A stretch of DNA of 64,000 nt. Source: JAYRZB01 sp041916675. Its GTDB lineage: Bacteria > Pseudomonadota > Alphaproteobacteria > Rhizobiales > Devosiaceae. The position numbers and the translations under genes were made by a program. Below, in pieces: positions 52,910-61,480 of the stretch. The notes beneath the pieces were generated by a model that was not told where the DNA came from, ran no database searches, and worked only from the letters and a program-made list of their open reading frames with translations. How positions within the stretch are numbered: the first letter of the stretch is position 1; each line of letters opens with the position of its first letter. The stretch covers positions 1-64,000 of the forward strand of contig JAYRZB010000004.1 in assembly GCA_041916675.1 (NCBI GenBank), in the 5' to 3' direction.

Positions 52910-54064
52910 ATGTCCCAAACGATCGTTCCGAGCGAAGGTGTGCTGCTGGGCCGTGCCCGTGTTCCGGGCTTTGCCTATCCGCGTGTGGTTACCGTGCGCA
53001 ATGGCACGGTGGTCGACATTACCGCAACGGGCGCTGCCACAGTGCGCGACATTGCCGAAATGGCCGACCCAGCAGGGTATGTTCAGGCCGCTTCGGGCGT
53101 TGCCGTTGGCCCTGTCGATGCCATCATCGCCAACAGTTGGTCGCAAAAGAGCGATGCAGATCAGGCGTCGCTGCTCTCGCCCATCGATCTTCAGGCAATC
53201 AAGGCATCGGGCGTTACCTTTGTCGTGTCCTTGCTCGAGCGGGTGATCGAGGAACAGGCGCGTGGCGACAAAAGCCGGGCCGATGCGCTGCGCGGAGACA
53301 TCCTGTCGCTGATCGGCACTGACTTGTCCGAACTGGTGCCGGGCTCAGAAACCGCCATGAAGGTAAAGCACACCCTGATCGAGCGCGGGGTATGGAGCCA
53401 GTATCTGGAAGTTGGTATCGGGCCAGACGCCGAGATTTTTACCAAGGGCCAGCCGATGTCGTCGGTGGGCTATGGTGCCGATGTCGGGCTGCATCCGATT
53501 TCGAGCTGGAACAATCCCGAGCCCGAGATTGCAGTGCTGGTGACCAGTGCGGGCAATATCATTGGCGCGACGCTCGGCAACGATGTGAACCTGCGCGATG
53601 TCGAGGGGCGCTCAGCGCTCCTTCTGGGCAAGGCCAAGGATAACAATGCCTCGGCGTCGCTCGGGCCGTTCGTCCGGCTGTTTGCCGGGGATTTTACCAT
53701 CGACACCATCAAGCGCGCCGAACTGTCATTGACGGTCAAGGGACCAGACGGGTTCGAACTGATCGGGTCATCTTCGATGAGCAAGATTTCGCGCAGCCCG
53801 GAATCGCTGGTTGCCGCTACCACGGGGCGACACCACCAGTACCCGGATGGACTGGTGCTGTATCTGGGTACCATGTTTGCCCCGGTGCAGGATCGTGACG
53901 GGCCGGGCAAGGGCTTCACCCATAAGCTCGGCGATATCGTCTCCATTTCGACGCCCTCACTGGGTACACTGGAAAACCGGGTCGAGCTTTCGACCCAGTG
54001 TCCGCCGTGGACCTATGGCACCAGCCACCTGCTGCGCGACCTGAGCGCCGCGGGCCTTCTCTGA
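52910..54064 (+). CDS. xylX: FAH-family dehydratase, XylX-like (2-keto-3-deoxy-pentonate dehydratase)
   Basis: 384 aa from MSQTIVPSEGVLLGRARVPG; ATGs at 52895 and 52904 are alternatives. The C-terminal FAH fold has ISSWNNPEPEIAVLVTSAGN, GNDVNLRDVEGRSALLLGKA, with metal-binding Glu/Asp. This long FAH type, next to a KGSA dehydrogenase gene, matches XylX of the Caulobacter Weimberg pathway, which dehydrates 2-keto-3-deoxy-D-xylonate to 2-oxoglutarate semialdehyde. Assignment is by sequence style plus context, not proof; sugar specificity is open. Confidence 0.75.
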   Translation: MSQTIVPSEGVLLGRARVPGFAYPRVVTVRNGTVVDITATGAATVRDIAEMADPAGYVQAASGVAVGPVDAIIANSWSQKSDADQASLLSPIDLQAIKASGVTFVVSLLERVIEEQARGDKSRADALRGDILSLIGTDLSELVPGSETAMKVKHTLIERGVWSQYLEVGIGPDAEIFTKGQPMSSVGYGADVGLHPISSWNNPEPEIAVLVTSAGNIIGATLGNDVNLRDVEGRSALLLGKAKDNNASASLGPFVRLFAGDFTIDTIKRAELSLTVKGPDGFELIGSSSMSKISRSPESLVAATTGRHHQYPDGLVLYLGTMFAPVQDRDGPGKGFTHKLGDIVSISTPSLGTLENRVELSTQCPPWTYGTSHLLRDLSAAGLL

Positions 54065-54083
54065 CGAACAAGCGGAAACCATC

Positions 54084-55523
54084 ATGACCGAGTTGCACAA
54101 GAACCTGATCAACGGCGAATGGGTTGGGACCGATGGGTCCGAAAACATCAACCCCTCCAATGTTGCCGACGTGGTGGGGGTCTATGCGCGGGCGAGCGCC
54201 GAAGAGACCCGGCAGGCGATTGCTGCCGCCAAGGCGGCTTTTCCGGCCTGGTCACGCTCGGGCCTGCTTGAGCGCTGGGGTGTCCTGAGCAAGACGGCAC
54301 ACGAAATTTTTGCCCGCAAGGAAGAACTGGGGCGGTTGCTCAGCCGCGAAGAAGGCAAGACCCTGCCCGAAGGCATCGGTGAGGTAACCCGCGCCGGGCA
54401 GATCTTCGAGTTCTTCGCCGGTGAGGCGTTGCGTTTGGCCGGTGAAATCGTGCCCAGCGTACGGCCCGGCGTTTCGGTGGAGATCACCCGCGAGGCCGTG
54501 GGCGTTGTTGGCATCATCACGCCCTGGAATTTTCCGATTGCCATTCCCGCCTGGAAGATTGCGCCGGCGCTTTGCTATGGCAACACCGTGGTGTTCAAGC
54601 CCGCCGACCTGGTGCCCGGCTCGTCCTGGGCGATTGTGGATATCCTGCATCGCGCCGGCCTGCCAAAAGGCGTTTTGAACCTGGTGATGGGCAAGGGATC
54701 GGTGGTGGGGCAGACCATGCTCGAAAGCCGAGATGTCCACGCCATCACCTTCACCGGCTCGGTGGGCACCGGCAAGCGCGTGGCCGCGGCATCGGTGGAA
54801 GTGGGCCGCAAGTTCCAGCTCGAAATGGGCGGCAAGAACCCCACCATTGTGCTCGATGATGCCGACCTGAAAGTGGCAGTCGAGACGGTGGCGCAGAGCG
54901 CGTTCTTTTCGACCGGGCAGCGCTGCACGGCATCCTCGCGCGTCATCGTTACCGCAGGCATTCACGATGCGTTTGTCGATGCCCTGTGCGAGCGCACCAA
55001 GAACCTGCGGGTCGGCGATGCGCTGGCCAAGGAGACCGAAATCGGGCCGGTGGTTGACCCTGGCCAGCTCAAGCAGGATATGGACTACATCGCCATCGGG
55101 CAGGCCGAAGGGGCTGAACTGCGGGCCGGTGGGCATCGGGTGAACGGACAGACCGAAGGTTACTTCCTGCAGCCTGCGCTGTTTACCGGTGCGACCAATC
55201 AGATGCGGATCGCCCGCGAAGAAATCTTCGGGCCGGTAGCGGCGGTGATCAAGGTCAAAGACTACGAAGAAGCCCTTGCCACCGCCAACGATACCGAATT
55301 CGGCCTGTCATCGGGCATTGTCACTACGTCGCTGAAATATGCCACGCACTTCAAGCGCAATGCGGAAGCAGGCATGGTGATGGTCAATGTGCCGACCGCC
55401 GGGGTGGATTTCCACGTGCCGTTCGGCGGCCGCAAGGGCTCGAGCTTTGGCCCGCGCGAACAGGGCCGCTATGCCGCCGAATTCTTCACCGTGGTCAAGA
55501 CGGCCTATACTGCCGCAGGCTGA
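54084..55523 (+). CDS. Alpha-ketoglutarate semialdehyde dehydrogenase
   Basis: 479 aa. Aldehyde dehydrogenase landmarks: VVGIITPWNFPIAIPAWKIA, FTGSVGTGKRVA, catalytic Glu in LEMGGKNPTIV and catalytic Cys in TGQRCTASSR. C-terminal AGVDFHVPFGGRKGSSFGPR is typical of 2,5-dioxopentanoate (KGSA) dehydrogenases. Starts 19 bp after the dehydratase gene. Oxidises KGSA to 2-oxoglutarate, the last step of pentose, glucarate or hydroxyproline routes. Confidence 0.85.
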   Translation: MTELHKNLINGEWVGTDGSENINPSNVADVVGVYARASAEETRQAIAAAKAAFPAWSRSGLLERWGVLSKTAHEIFARKEELGRLLSREEGKTLPEGIGEVTRAGQIFEFFAGEALRLAGEIVPSVRPGVSVEITREAVGVVGIITPWNFPIAIPAWKIAPALCYGNTVVFKPADLVPGSSWAIVDILHRAGLPKGVLNLVMGKGSVVGQTMLESRDVHAITFTGSVGTGKRVAAASVEVGRKFQLEMGGKNPTIVLDDADLKVAVETVAQSAFFSTGQRCTASSRVIVTAGIHDAFVDALCERTKNLRVGDALAKETEIGPVVDPGQLKQDMDYIAIGQAEGAELRAGGHRVNGQTEGYFLQPALFTGATNQMRIAREEIFGPVAAVIKVKDYEEALATANDTEFGLSSGIVTTSLKYATHFKRNAEAGMVMVNVPTAGVDFHVPFGGRKGSSFGPREQGRYAAEFFTVVKTAYTAAG

Positions 55524-55547
55524 TTGACGCTTTGCCAATCGGGTGCG

Positions 55548-55579
55548 ATGCCGCGGGGCGAAGGTCTCGCGGCATTTTT
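55548..55579 (+). terminator. Terminator of the XylX/KGSA dehydrogenase unit
   Basis: ATGCCGCG (55548-55555) with CGCGGCAT (55568-55575), 12-base loop, followed by TTTT. Confidence 0.85.
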
Positions 55580-55583
55580 CTGC

Positions 55584-56180
55584 CTAGGATTGCGGCGCGG
55601 GGTCCTTGCAAAGTGTCTGTGCCAGGCCGCCAGTCGTCATGTTGATCCCGGGCGCTCCGCACTGCTCGCAAATGAACTCGGAGAGGAATTCTGCGCAACC
55701 GATTGCAGCTCGGTGCTCCTCATTCAACACACCGGGCGCATAGACGCTCAGACCGCCGTATTTCTCTTTCAGGTCCCTGACGGTGACAGGTGCCATGTGC
55801 AGCATGGCGTCAACCAGATCGGCCCATCCTCGTCCCACTTCAACCACACCCGCGATCCGACCGGGCCCCTTGCGCTCCAGCTGGGCTCGCCAGTCAACCG
55901 GCGGGGGTAGTACCCGACCGCTTTCCGCCTCGATGCGTGCGGCGCGCAGAGTGTAAATGCGGACCAGCATATCGATGGCAAGGCGGCGGTCGGGCATTAA
56001 GTCGTTGGGGTCTTGCGCGGGAATTGGCCCAGAGTGCGTAAATGTGACTGCGTCATCGATAAGGCTGTGGGCAATGGCAAAGCCGGGCATGGGTTCGCCC
56101 ACTTGCATTGCTATGGCCTGCGCAAGCTCTGCCGCCAACTGTTCAATGGCGATGCCGATCTGCGATTGGACCTGGGTCAT
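55584..56180 (-). CDS. Hypothetical protein with C-terminal CxxC motif
   Basis: 198 aa from MTQVQSQIGIAIEQLAAELA with GGGAGAACGC upstream. Helical, with LVDAMLHMAPVTVRDLKEKY in the middle and FICEQCGAPG plus a later LCKD near the end, perhaps a structural zinc site. No family recognised. Confidence 0.6.
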   Translation of the reverse strand: MTQVQSQIGIAIEQLAAELAQAIAMQVGEPMPGFAIAHSLIDDAVTFTHSGPIPAQDPNDLMPDRRLAIDMLVRIYTLRAARIEAESGRVLPPPVDWRAQLERKGPGRIAGVVEVGRGWADLVDAMLHMAPVTVRDLKEKYGGLSVYAPGVLNEEHRAAIGCAEFLSEFICEQCGAPGINMTTGGLAQTLCKDPAPQS

Positions 56181-56273
56181 GCGTTCTCCCTTGCTGCCAA
56201 ATTGCGGGGACGCGAAGATTCTCGCAACCTGTCGCGATGACTCTCTGGTCAAACGCAGGCTGCCGTGATTTCA

Positions 56274-56288
56274 TGATAATCATATTCA
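56274..56288 (+). promoter_or_regulatory. Iron-responsive (RirA/IRO-like) box before hugZ
   Basis: TGATAATCATATTCA fits TGA-N9-TCA, the IRO-box pattern of rhizobial RirA, and also resembles a Fur half (GATAATCAT). It lies 9 bp upstream of the hugZ start codon in an otherwise GC-rich region. Confidence 0.45.
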
Positions 56289-56297
56289 ACTTTATGG

Positions 56298-57086
56298 ATG
56301 CCCGCCTTGGCCGAAGAAAAATCCGTGCTGCAACCGGTCGATCGTGCAGCGATCCTGCAGGCGCATGAACTGGTGCGGACGGCGCGGCATGCGGCGCTGG
56401 CGGTGGTGGATGCAGGCAGTGGCGCGCCGGGCGTGAGCCGGGTGGGGATGGCAACCGACATCGATGGGACCCCGATTGTGCTGGTTTCGGGCCTCGCGCC
56501 GCACACAGCAGCGCTGCGGGCCAATCCGCGCTGCGCGCTGCTCGTGGGGGAAGTTGGGAAGGGTGACCCGCTGGCGCACCCGCGCATTTCGATTTCGGCT
56601 GAGGCCGAGGCTGTGCCGCGCGATGGCGCCGAACATCAGCGGTTGCGCACGCGCTATCTCAATCATCAGTCCAAGGCCAGGCTCTATGTCGATCTGGGGG
56701 ATTTCCGGTTCTTCCGGCTCGAACCGATGGGAGCGAGCCTCAATGGCGGGTTTGGCAAGGCCTATGCGATGCAGGCCGAACACCTGCTGACCCGCACCGG
56801 CGTGACCCCGGCGCTTATCGGCAAAGAGGCAGCGGCGGTCGTCCATATGAATGCGGACCATGCTGAAGCGATCGAACTCTATGCGCGTCACTATCTGAAC
56901 GCTCCGGCAGGGCACTGGGTGCTGACTGGCATTGATGAAGAGGGGATTACCCTCGCCCTTGGCGACGACGTGCGCCGGATAGTGTTCGATGCGCCCCTGA
57001 CATCGGCAGAAGATATGCACATCACCCTGGTGCGCATGTCGCGGCAGGCGCGCAGCCAGATCGAGACTGGTGACAGGCTGCACTGA
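56298..57086 (+). CDS. hugZ: HugZ-type heme-utilisation protein
   Basis: 262 aa. N-terminal pyridoxamine-phosphate-oxidase-like barrel (AHELVRTARHAALAVVDAGS, GTPIVLVSGLAPHTAALRAN, CALLVGEVGKGDPLAHPRIS) and C-terminal DUF2470 domain (AAVVHMNADHAEAIELYARH, ITLALGDDVRRIVFD). HugZ proteins bind or degrade heme for iron. No heme-transport genes adjoin. Confidence 0.88.
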   Translation: MPALAEEKSVLQPVDRAAILQAHELVRTARHAALAVVDAGSGAPGVSRVGMATDIDGTPIVLVSGLAPHTAALRANPRCALLVGEVGKGDPLAHPRISISAEAEAVPRDGAEHQRLRTRYLNHQSKARLYVDLGDFRFFRLEPMGASLNGGFGKAYAMQAEHLLTRTGVTPALIGKEAAAVVHMNADHAEAIELYARHYLNAPAGHWVLTGIDEEGITLALGDDVRRIVFDAPLTSAEDMHITLVRMSRQARSQIETGDRLH

Positions 57087-57096
57087 CGTGCGGGCT

Positions 57097-57124
57097 TTGA
57101 CATGGGCCACGGTCCTGCTATGAC
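57097..57124 (+). promoter_or_regulatory. Promoter upstream of the tRNA
   Basis: TTGACA (57097-57102), 16 bp spacer, TATGAC (57119-57124), matching the alphaproteobacterial sigma-70 pattern. Predicted transcription starts about 65 bp before the mature tRNA. Confidence 0.6.
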
Positions 57125-57194
57125 GGCGCGTTCGCCGATGGCCCTACGCCGGGCGGACGGGAATTTCGGGCCGAGCCCGGAGTGCCGCTTCGGC

Positions 57195-57270
57195 GGGCGT
57201 GTAGCATAACGGTTAATGCCAGCCGCTCATAACGGCTCAGATGGGGGTTCGATTCCCTCCGCGCCTACCA
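57195..57270 (+). tRNA. tRNA with CAU anticodon (Met or lysidine-modified Ile)
   Basis: Cloverleaf: acceptor GGGCGTG (57195-57201) with CGCGCCT (57260-57266), including G1-U72 and U6-G67 wobbles; D stem GCAT/ATGC; anticodon stem AGCCG/CGGCT with loop CTCATAA; T arm GGGGG TTCGATT CCCTC; encoded CCA. It lacks the initiator's GGG/CCC anticodon-stem pairs. Whether it is elongator Met or Ile2 cannot be told by eye. The D arm and the G-U at the acceptor end are unusual. Confidence 0.85.
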
Positions 57271-57722
57271 GCCCTGTTCGAACGTTCCGGCCCAAGGGGC
57301 AGGTGAGGGGCGCATTGGACTTGAGCCAGCGATGGTGCCGTTTCAAAGGCATGCAATGTCTTTGCAACGCGCCTGCTTGCTGGTGCGCCATAGGCCACGC
57401 TCAACTGGGCGAGGTCCTCACCGCCAGTACAAATATCGCGCGCATCGCTCCTGTAATTAAATTCGTGCGCAGAATATATTTGAGCAACCTTCGCGAGCGA
57501 CTTGTTCGGTAAGTAAACTCTTGCTCTGCCAGATGGCGACGCGTTGCGTCGCAGCGGAAGGCGGCGAAGCGCTTGCCTACGAAATAAATGTATTAATATC
57601 AACTACTTATTCGCTATCCTCGGCGGTTTGAATAGGTTGCAAATGCATCAATCCTTCATGATTCCTTAAACGACATTTTAATTCCGTCATGAGAGTTTGT
57701 AATCTCAAACGGAGACTTGAGA
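57271..57722. other. Gene-free, partly AT-rich 450-bp interval
   Basis: Between the tRNA and the chemoreceptor gene. The second half is AT-rich. A short palindrome GCGACGC-GTT-GCGTCGC lies at 57536-57552 without a T-run. No supportable frame, integrase or duplicated tRNA 3' end was found. Confidence 0.5.
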
Positions 57723-59747
57723 ATGAGCCGCCTGAATATTCGAAATATCCTCTTCGCACTCTTCTCAGCAGTTGCGGTGGTTACACTGGTTGCAGGCGCT
57801 GTTTCGAGTGTTGTTCTTATGGGCCTCGACACGCGACTGACCGACGTGGCCAAGATTTGGCTGCCTTCAGTTGATGCTTTGCATCGTATCAACACTTTAA
57901 CGTCTGACTTCAGAATTGCTGAGGCGGACCACGTGCTCAGTGTTGACCGTAAGGACAAGGACGATGCCGAGCGTGCGATGCAGACTTTGCTTGGCGAGAT
58001 CGACCGGCAGGTTGCTGTGTACGAGCCGCTGATCGTGTCTGAATCCGAACGGCAACTTTGGGAAAAGTTCAAGGTTGAATGGGGGCACTATCTCGATGGG
58101 CACAAGCGAGTCCTTGATGCCTCAAATGCCGGTCAAACCGCGAACGCCTCGGCGCTTCTCGCCAATGAGATGCAGATTGCTTTCGCCGACGCCAGCGAGG
58201 CCCTGCTTGCCAGTGTCGAGCTCAATGTCGGCGGCTCTGCAGATGAGGCGGAAACAGCTCACAATGACGCCGCTCGGGGCGTTTGGATTGCTGCCTCGCT
58301 GATGATCTTCAATCTGGTACTGATTGCGGCTGCGTTGACCATCGTTGTACGCCGGGTGACGCGGCCGATCGGGCAGATTACCGCAACCATGAGCGGGCTG
58401 GCTGGTGGCGATCTCGACGTCGAAGTGCCCTATGCCGGCCGTGGCGACGAAATCGGCGCCATGGCAGGCGCTGTGTTGCGCTTCAAGGAAAACGCCATTG
58501 CCGTGCGCGAGATGAATGCGGCTGAAGAAGTGCGCGCCGGGCAGACCCGCATTCGCGCCGATGCCATGGCAAAGTTGGTGGCTGAGCTCGGTGCCGTGGT
58601 CGATCAGGCTGTCGATGGCGATCTGACCGGACGCATCCATTCGAGCTTTGCCGATCAAGACCTGTCCGGGGTGGCGCGGAGTGTCAACAGCCTTATTGAA
58701 ACCGTGGACCGCGGCATTTCGGAAACCGGGCAGGTGCTGGCTGCGCTGGCCCAGACTGATCTGACCATGAGGGTGAACGGCGAGTTCAAGGGCGCGTTCA
58801 ACAAGCTCAAGACCGACACTAACGCCGTGGTCGATAACCTGACGGCGGTGGTCACGCAGCTGCGCGGCACGTCTGAAACGCTCAAGACCGCGACTGGGGA
58901 GATCCTGGCGGGTGCCAATGACCTGGCTGAGCGCACTACCCGGCAGGCCGCCGCGATTGAAGAAACCTCTGCCGCCATGGAACAGCTGGCTACCACTGTT
59001 TCGGAAAACGCCAAGCGCGCAGGTCTTGCCAGCAGCAAGGCGGGCGATATCTCGGTCACCGCCGAGGAAACCGGTGCGGTGATGCAGCGCTCCAACGAGG
59101 CCATGGAGCGGATCTCGGCCTCCTCGGGCAAGATTTCCAACATCATCGGCCTGATCGACGATATTGCCTTCCAGACCAATCTTCTGGCGCTCAATGCGTC
59201 CGTTGAGGCGGCGCGGGCAGGGGATGCGGGCAAGGGCTTTGCCGTGGTGGCCGTTGAAGTGCGGCGCCTGGCTCAGTCGGCAGCCAGCGCGTCATCCGAG
59301 GTCAAGGCGCTGATCGAACAGTCTGGCATGGAGGTGTCCAGCGGTTCCAAGCTGGTGGCAGAAGCAAGCCACAAGCTGGCATCCATGATTGAAGGTGTGC
59401 GCGAAAGTGCCGCTCTTATCCACGGTATTTCCGCTGCCAGCCAGGAACAGTCCGGGGCCATCACCGAAATCTCCTCTGCCATCCGGCAGATGGACGAGAT
59501 GACCCAGCACAATGCCGCCCTGGTGGAAGAGACCAATGCGGCCATCGAGCAGACCGACAATCAGGTCAACGCGCTGGACAAGATTATCGAGGTCTTCGCC
59601 ATCAACCGGTCGCAGGCAGTACCGTCAATCGCTGCTCCGGTGCGCCCCGGCGGCATCCGCGCGATGCAGGCCAAAGTGAAGGTTGCAGCCAAGAACCTGT
59701 TCACCAATGGCAATGCAGCGCTCAAGCAGGATTGGAGTGAATTCTAA
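57723..59747 (+). CDS. Methyl-accepting chemotaxis protein
   Basis: 674 aa from MSRLNIRNILFALFSAVAVV with GGAGA upstream. TM1 about 9-33; periplasmic four-helix-bundle-type sensor to about 180; TM2 about 187-208 (SLMIFNLVLIAAALTIVVRR); HAMP (RPIGQITATMSGLAGGDLDV); a second HAMP-like segment (VVDQAVDGDLTGRIHSSF, LTMRVNGEFKGAF); then the signalling domain with hairpin tip DIAFQTNLLALNASVEAARA. No C-terminal CheR-binding pentapeptide. Confidence 0.93.
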   Translation: MSRLNIRNILFALFSAVAVVTLVAGAVSSVVLMGLDTRLTDVAKIWLPSVDALHRINTLTSDFRIAEADHVLSVDRKDKDDAERAMQTLLGEIDRQVAVYEPLIVSESERQLWEKFKVEWGHYLDGHKRVLDASNAGQTANASALLANEMQIAFADASEALLASVELNVGGSADEAETAHNDAARGVWIAASLMIFNLVLIAAALTIVVRRVTRPIGQITATMSGLAGGDLDVEVPYAGRGDEIGAMAGAVLRFKENAIAVREMNAAEEVRAGQTRIRADAMAKLVAELGAVVDQAVDGDLTGRIHSSFADQDLSGVARSVNSLIETVDRGISETGQVLAALAQTDLTMRVNGEFKGAFNKLKTDTNAVVDNLTAVVTQLRGTSETLKTATGEILAGANDLAERTTRQAAAIEETSAAMEQLATTVSENAKRAGLASSKAGDISVTAEETGAVMQRSNEAMERISASSGKISNIIGLIDDIAFQTNLLALNASVEAARAGDAGKGFAVVAVEVRRLAQSAASASSEVKALIEQSGMEVSSGSKLVAEASHKLASMIEGVRESAALIHGISAASQEQSGAITEISSAIRQMDEMTQHNAALVEETNAAIEQTDNQVNALDKIIEVFAINRSQAVPSIAAPVRPGGIRAMQAKVKVAAKNLFTNGNAALKQDWSEF

Positions 59748-60263
59748 ATGGGAAATCTTGATCGGGCACCCGTTTCCGCAACCGAAAGCTATGGCGCCAT
59801 CAATGCCACAAGTCAGTTCGTAACCTTCACCTCATCGGATCGCGCCTATGGCGTCGACATCATGGCCGTGCGGGAGATCCGCAGCTGGTCGCCGATCACC
59901 GAAGTACCCGAGGCGCCCCATGGTAGCCTCGGCGTGCTCGATATCCGCGGCAAGATCGTGCAGGTTTTCGACCTGGCAACCCTTCTGGGCAGCCACTCGC
60001 GCTCGGACGACACAAGCGGGCGCGTCGTGCTGGTGGTGTCGCCGGGCAAGAGGGATGTGGGCCTCTTGGTCGATACAGTTTCGGATATCATCTTCATCCA
60101 AGGCGATCAGTTGCGCGATGCCCCAAATGCCGACGCGGGGCAGGGCAAGCTCAGGAACCTCGTCAAGGTCGATGACCGCCTCATCGGCATTCTTGATATC
60201 AATGTGCTTTTCCCCGGCGATGTCGGCGAGGCGAGCGACCAGCCAATGAGCCTTGTCGCCTGA
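59748..60263 (+). CDS. cheW: Chemotaxis coupling protein CheW
   Basis: 171 aa. Starts at the base after the MCP stop codon. CheW fold: QFVTFTSSDRAYGVDIMAVR, EVPEAPHGSLGVLDIRGKIV, DTVSDIIFI, LVKVDDRLIGILDIN. Couples receptors to CheA. The tight pairing suggests it serves the adjacent receptor; no cheA, cheY or cheR is in the window. Confidence 0.93.
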   Translation: MGNLDRAPVSATESYGAINATSQFVTFTSSDRAYGVDIMAVREIRSWSPITEVPEAPHGSLGVLDIRGKIVQVFDLATLLGSHSRSDDTSGRVVLVVSPGKRDVGLLVDTVSDIIFIQGDQLRDAPNADAGQGKLRNLVKVDDRLIGILDINVLFPGDVGEASDQPMSLVA

Positions 60264-60596
60264 GCATACGAAGTCGTGATCGGGTGCGGCGAGGCCCGAT
60301 AAACGGGCTGTTAAGGTTAAGCATCTAATAATGCATGTGTCGGAGCGGCCTTGGCCCTCCGTGATCGTCGGCAGAATGCCGGCATCAAAGTCGCGTGCCC
60401 GGACCAGCCGGGCGTGCTCTGAAAGCAGGGGCAGAAAAGCGGCGTATTTTAAGGGAAATGACAGCCCTTTATTGCGCCGGAGGCAGGTAGTTTGCCTGGC
60501 GGTTGAATTTCTATTGGCGTCGGCTGCGCAATGTTTCGCGCAAAGCCACCCGATGATGCGCCCGCAGGCGAACTCGAAATGTGAGTTTGGGTAAGT
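60264..60596. other. Gene-free interval of 333 bp
   Basis: Between cheW and motA. A plus-strand frame at 60331-60594 has no ribosome-binding site and a composition like non-coding DNA. The motA promoter is presumably here; I could not assign it. Confidence 0.45.
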
Positions 60597-61457
60597 ATGC
60601 GGCTTTTAGTTGGAATCCTGATTGTCGTGGCCAGCGTTTTCGGTGGCTATATGGCCATGGGCGGGCACATCGAGGTGCTCTGGCAACCGTTTGAAGGCGT
60701 GATCATTCTCGGCGCTGCGATGGGCGCATTTGTGATCGGCAATACCGGTGCAGTGCTCAAGCAGGCCGCGGGCGTGTTTGGAACGCTGTTTCGCGGACCA
60801 CGCTACAACAAGGCCGCTTATATTGAGCTGCTGGGCCTGCAGTTCACGCTGTTCAAGCTGGTGCAGTCCAAGGGCACGCTGGCGCTCGAGCCCCATATCG
60901 AAAACCCCAAGGAATCGCCGCTCTTTGCCAAGTTCCCGACCTTCGCCAAGGACCACCACGCGGTGGAATTCATGTGCGACTATCTGCGCATGATGACCTT
61001 GGGCTCCAACAACGTGCACGAGATGGATGCACTGATGGATGAGGAGCTTGAAACCCATCATCAGGAACGTGAACGGCTCGTGTCAGCGGTTCAGGCCCTG
61101 GCTGACGGTACTCCGGCGCTCGGCATCGTGGCCGCGGTGCTGGGCGTGATCAAGACCATGGGCGCCATTTCCGAACCCCCCGAAGTGCTGGGCCACCTGA
61201 TCGGCGGCGCGCTGGTCGGAACGTTCCTTGGTGTGTTCGTGGCTTACGGCTTTTTCGGCCCGATGGCGCAGTCGCTCAAAAACATCTTTGAGGCGGAAGC
61301 CAAGTATTTCCTGTCGATGAAAATCGGCCTTCTTGCTCACATGTCGGGCCAGATGCCGGTCATGGCCATCGAGTTTGCCCGCAAGGGCCTGATGTCGGAA
61401 GACCGCCCGACCTTTGAAGAAATCGACCAGGCTACCGCCAATCTCAGCCTGACCTAG
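60597..61457 (+). CDS. motA: Flagellar motor stator protein MotA
   Basis: 286 aa, rhizobial length. Four transmembrane helices; conserved ADGTPALGIVAAVLGVIKTM and GGALVGTFLGVFVAYGFFGP. The cytoplasmic loop has charged residues for FliG (DEELETHHQERERLV). With MotB forms the proton channel. Confidence 0.93.
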   Translation: MRLLVGILIVVASVFGGYMAMGGHIEVLWQPFEGVIILGAAMGAFVIGNTGAVLKQAAGVFGTLFRGPRYNKAAYIELLGLQFTLFKLVQSKGTLALEPHIENPKESPLFAKFPTFAKDHHAVEFMCDYLRMMTLGSNNVHEMDALMDEELETHHQERERLVSAVQALADGTPALGIVAAVLGVIKTMGAISEPPEVLGHLIGGALVGTFLGVFVAYGFFGPMAQSLKNIFEAEAKYFLSMKIGLLAHMSGQMPVMAIEFARKGLMSEDRPTFEEIDQATANLSLT

Positions 61458-61480
61458 GCCTCGCGCAAGGACTGACCGCC

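Noticed and set aside
57536..57552. Palindrome GCGACGC-GTT-GCGTCGC as a terminator
   Set aside because: No T-run on either side and no gene ends nearby.
57271..57722. Possible integration scar downstream of the tRNA
   Set aside because: I looked for a repeat of the tRNA 3' end and for integrase remnants and found none; the AT-rich part is probably the chemoreceptor's upstream region.
60331..60594. 87-codon plus-strand frame between cheW and motA
   Set aside because: No ribosome-binding site and an Arg/Ser-rich composition typical of chance frames.
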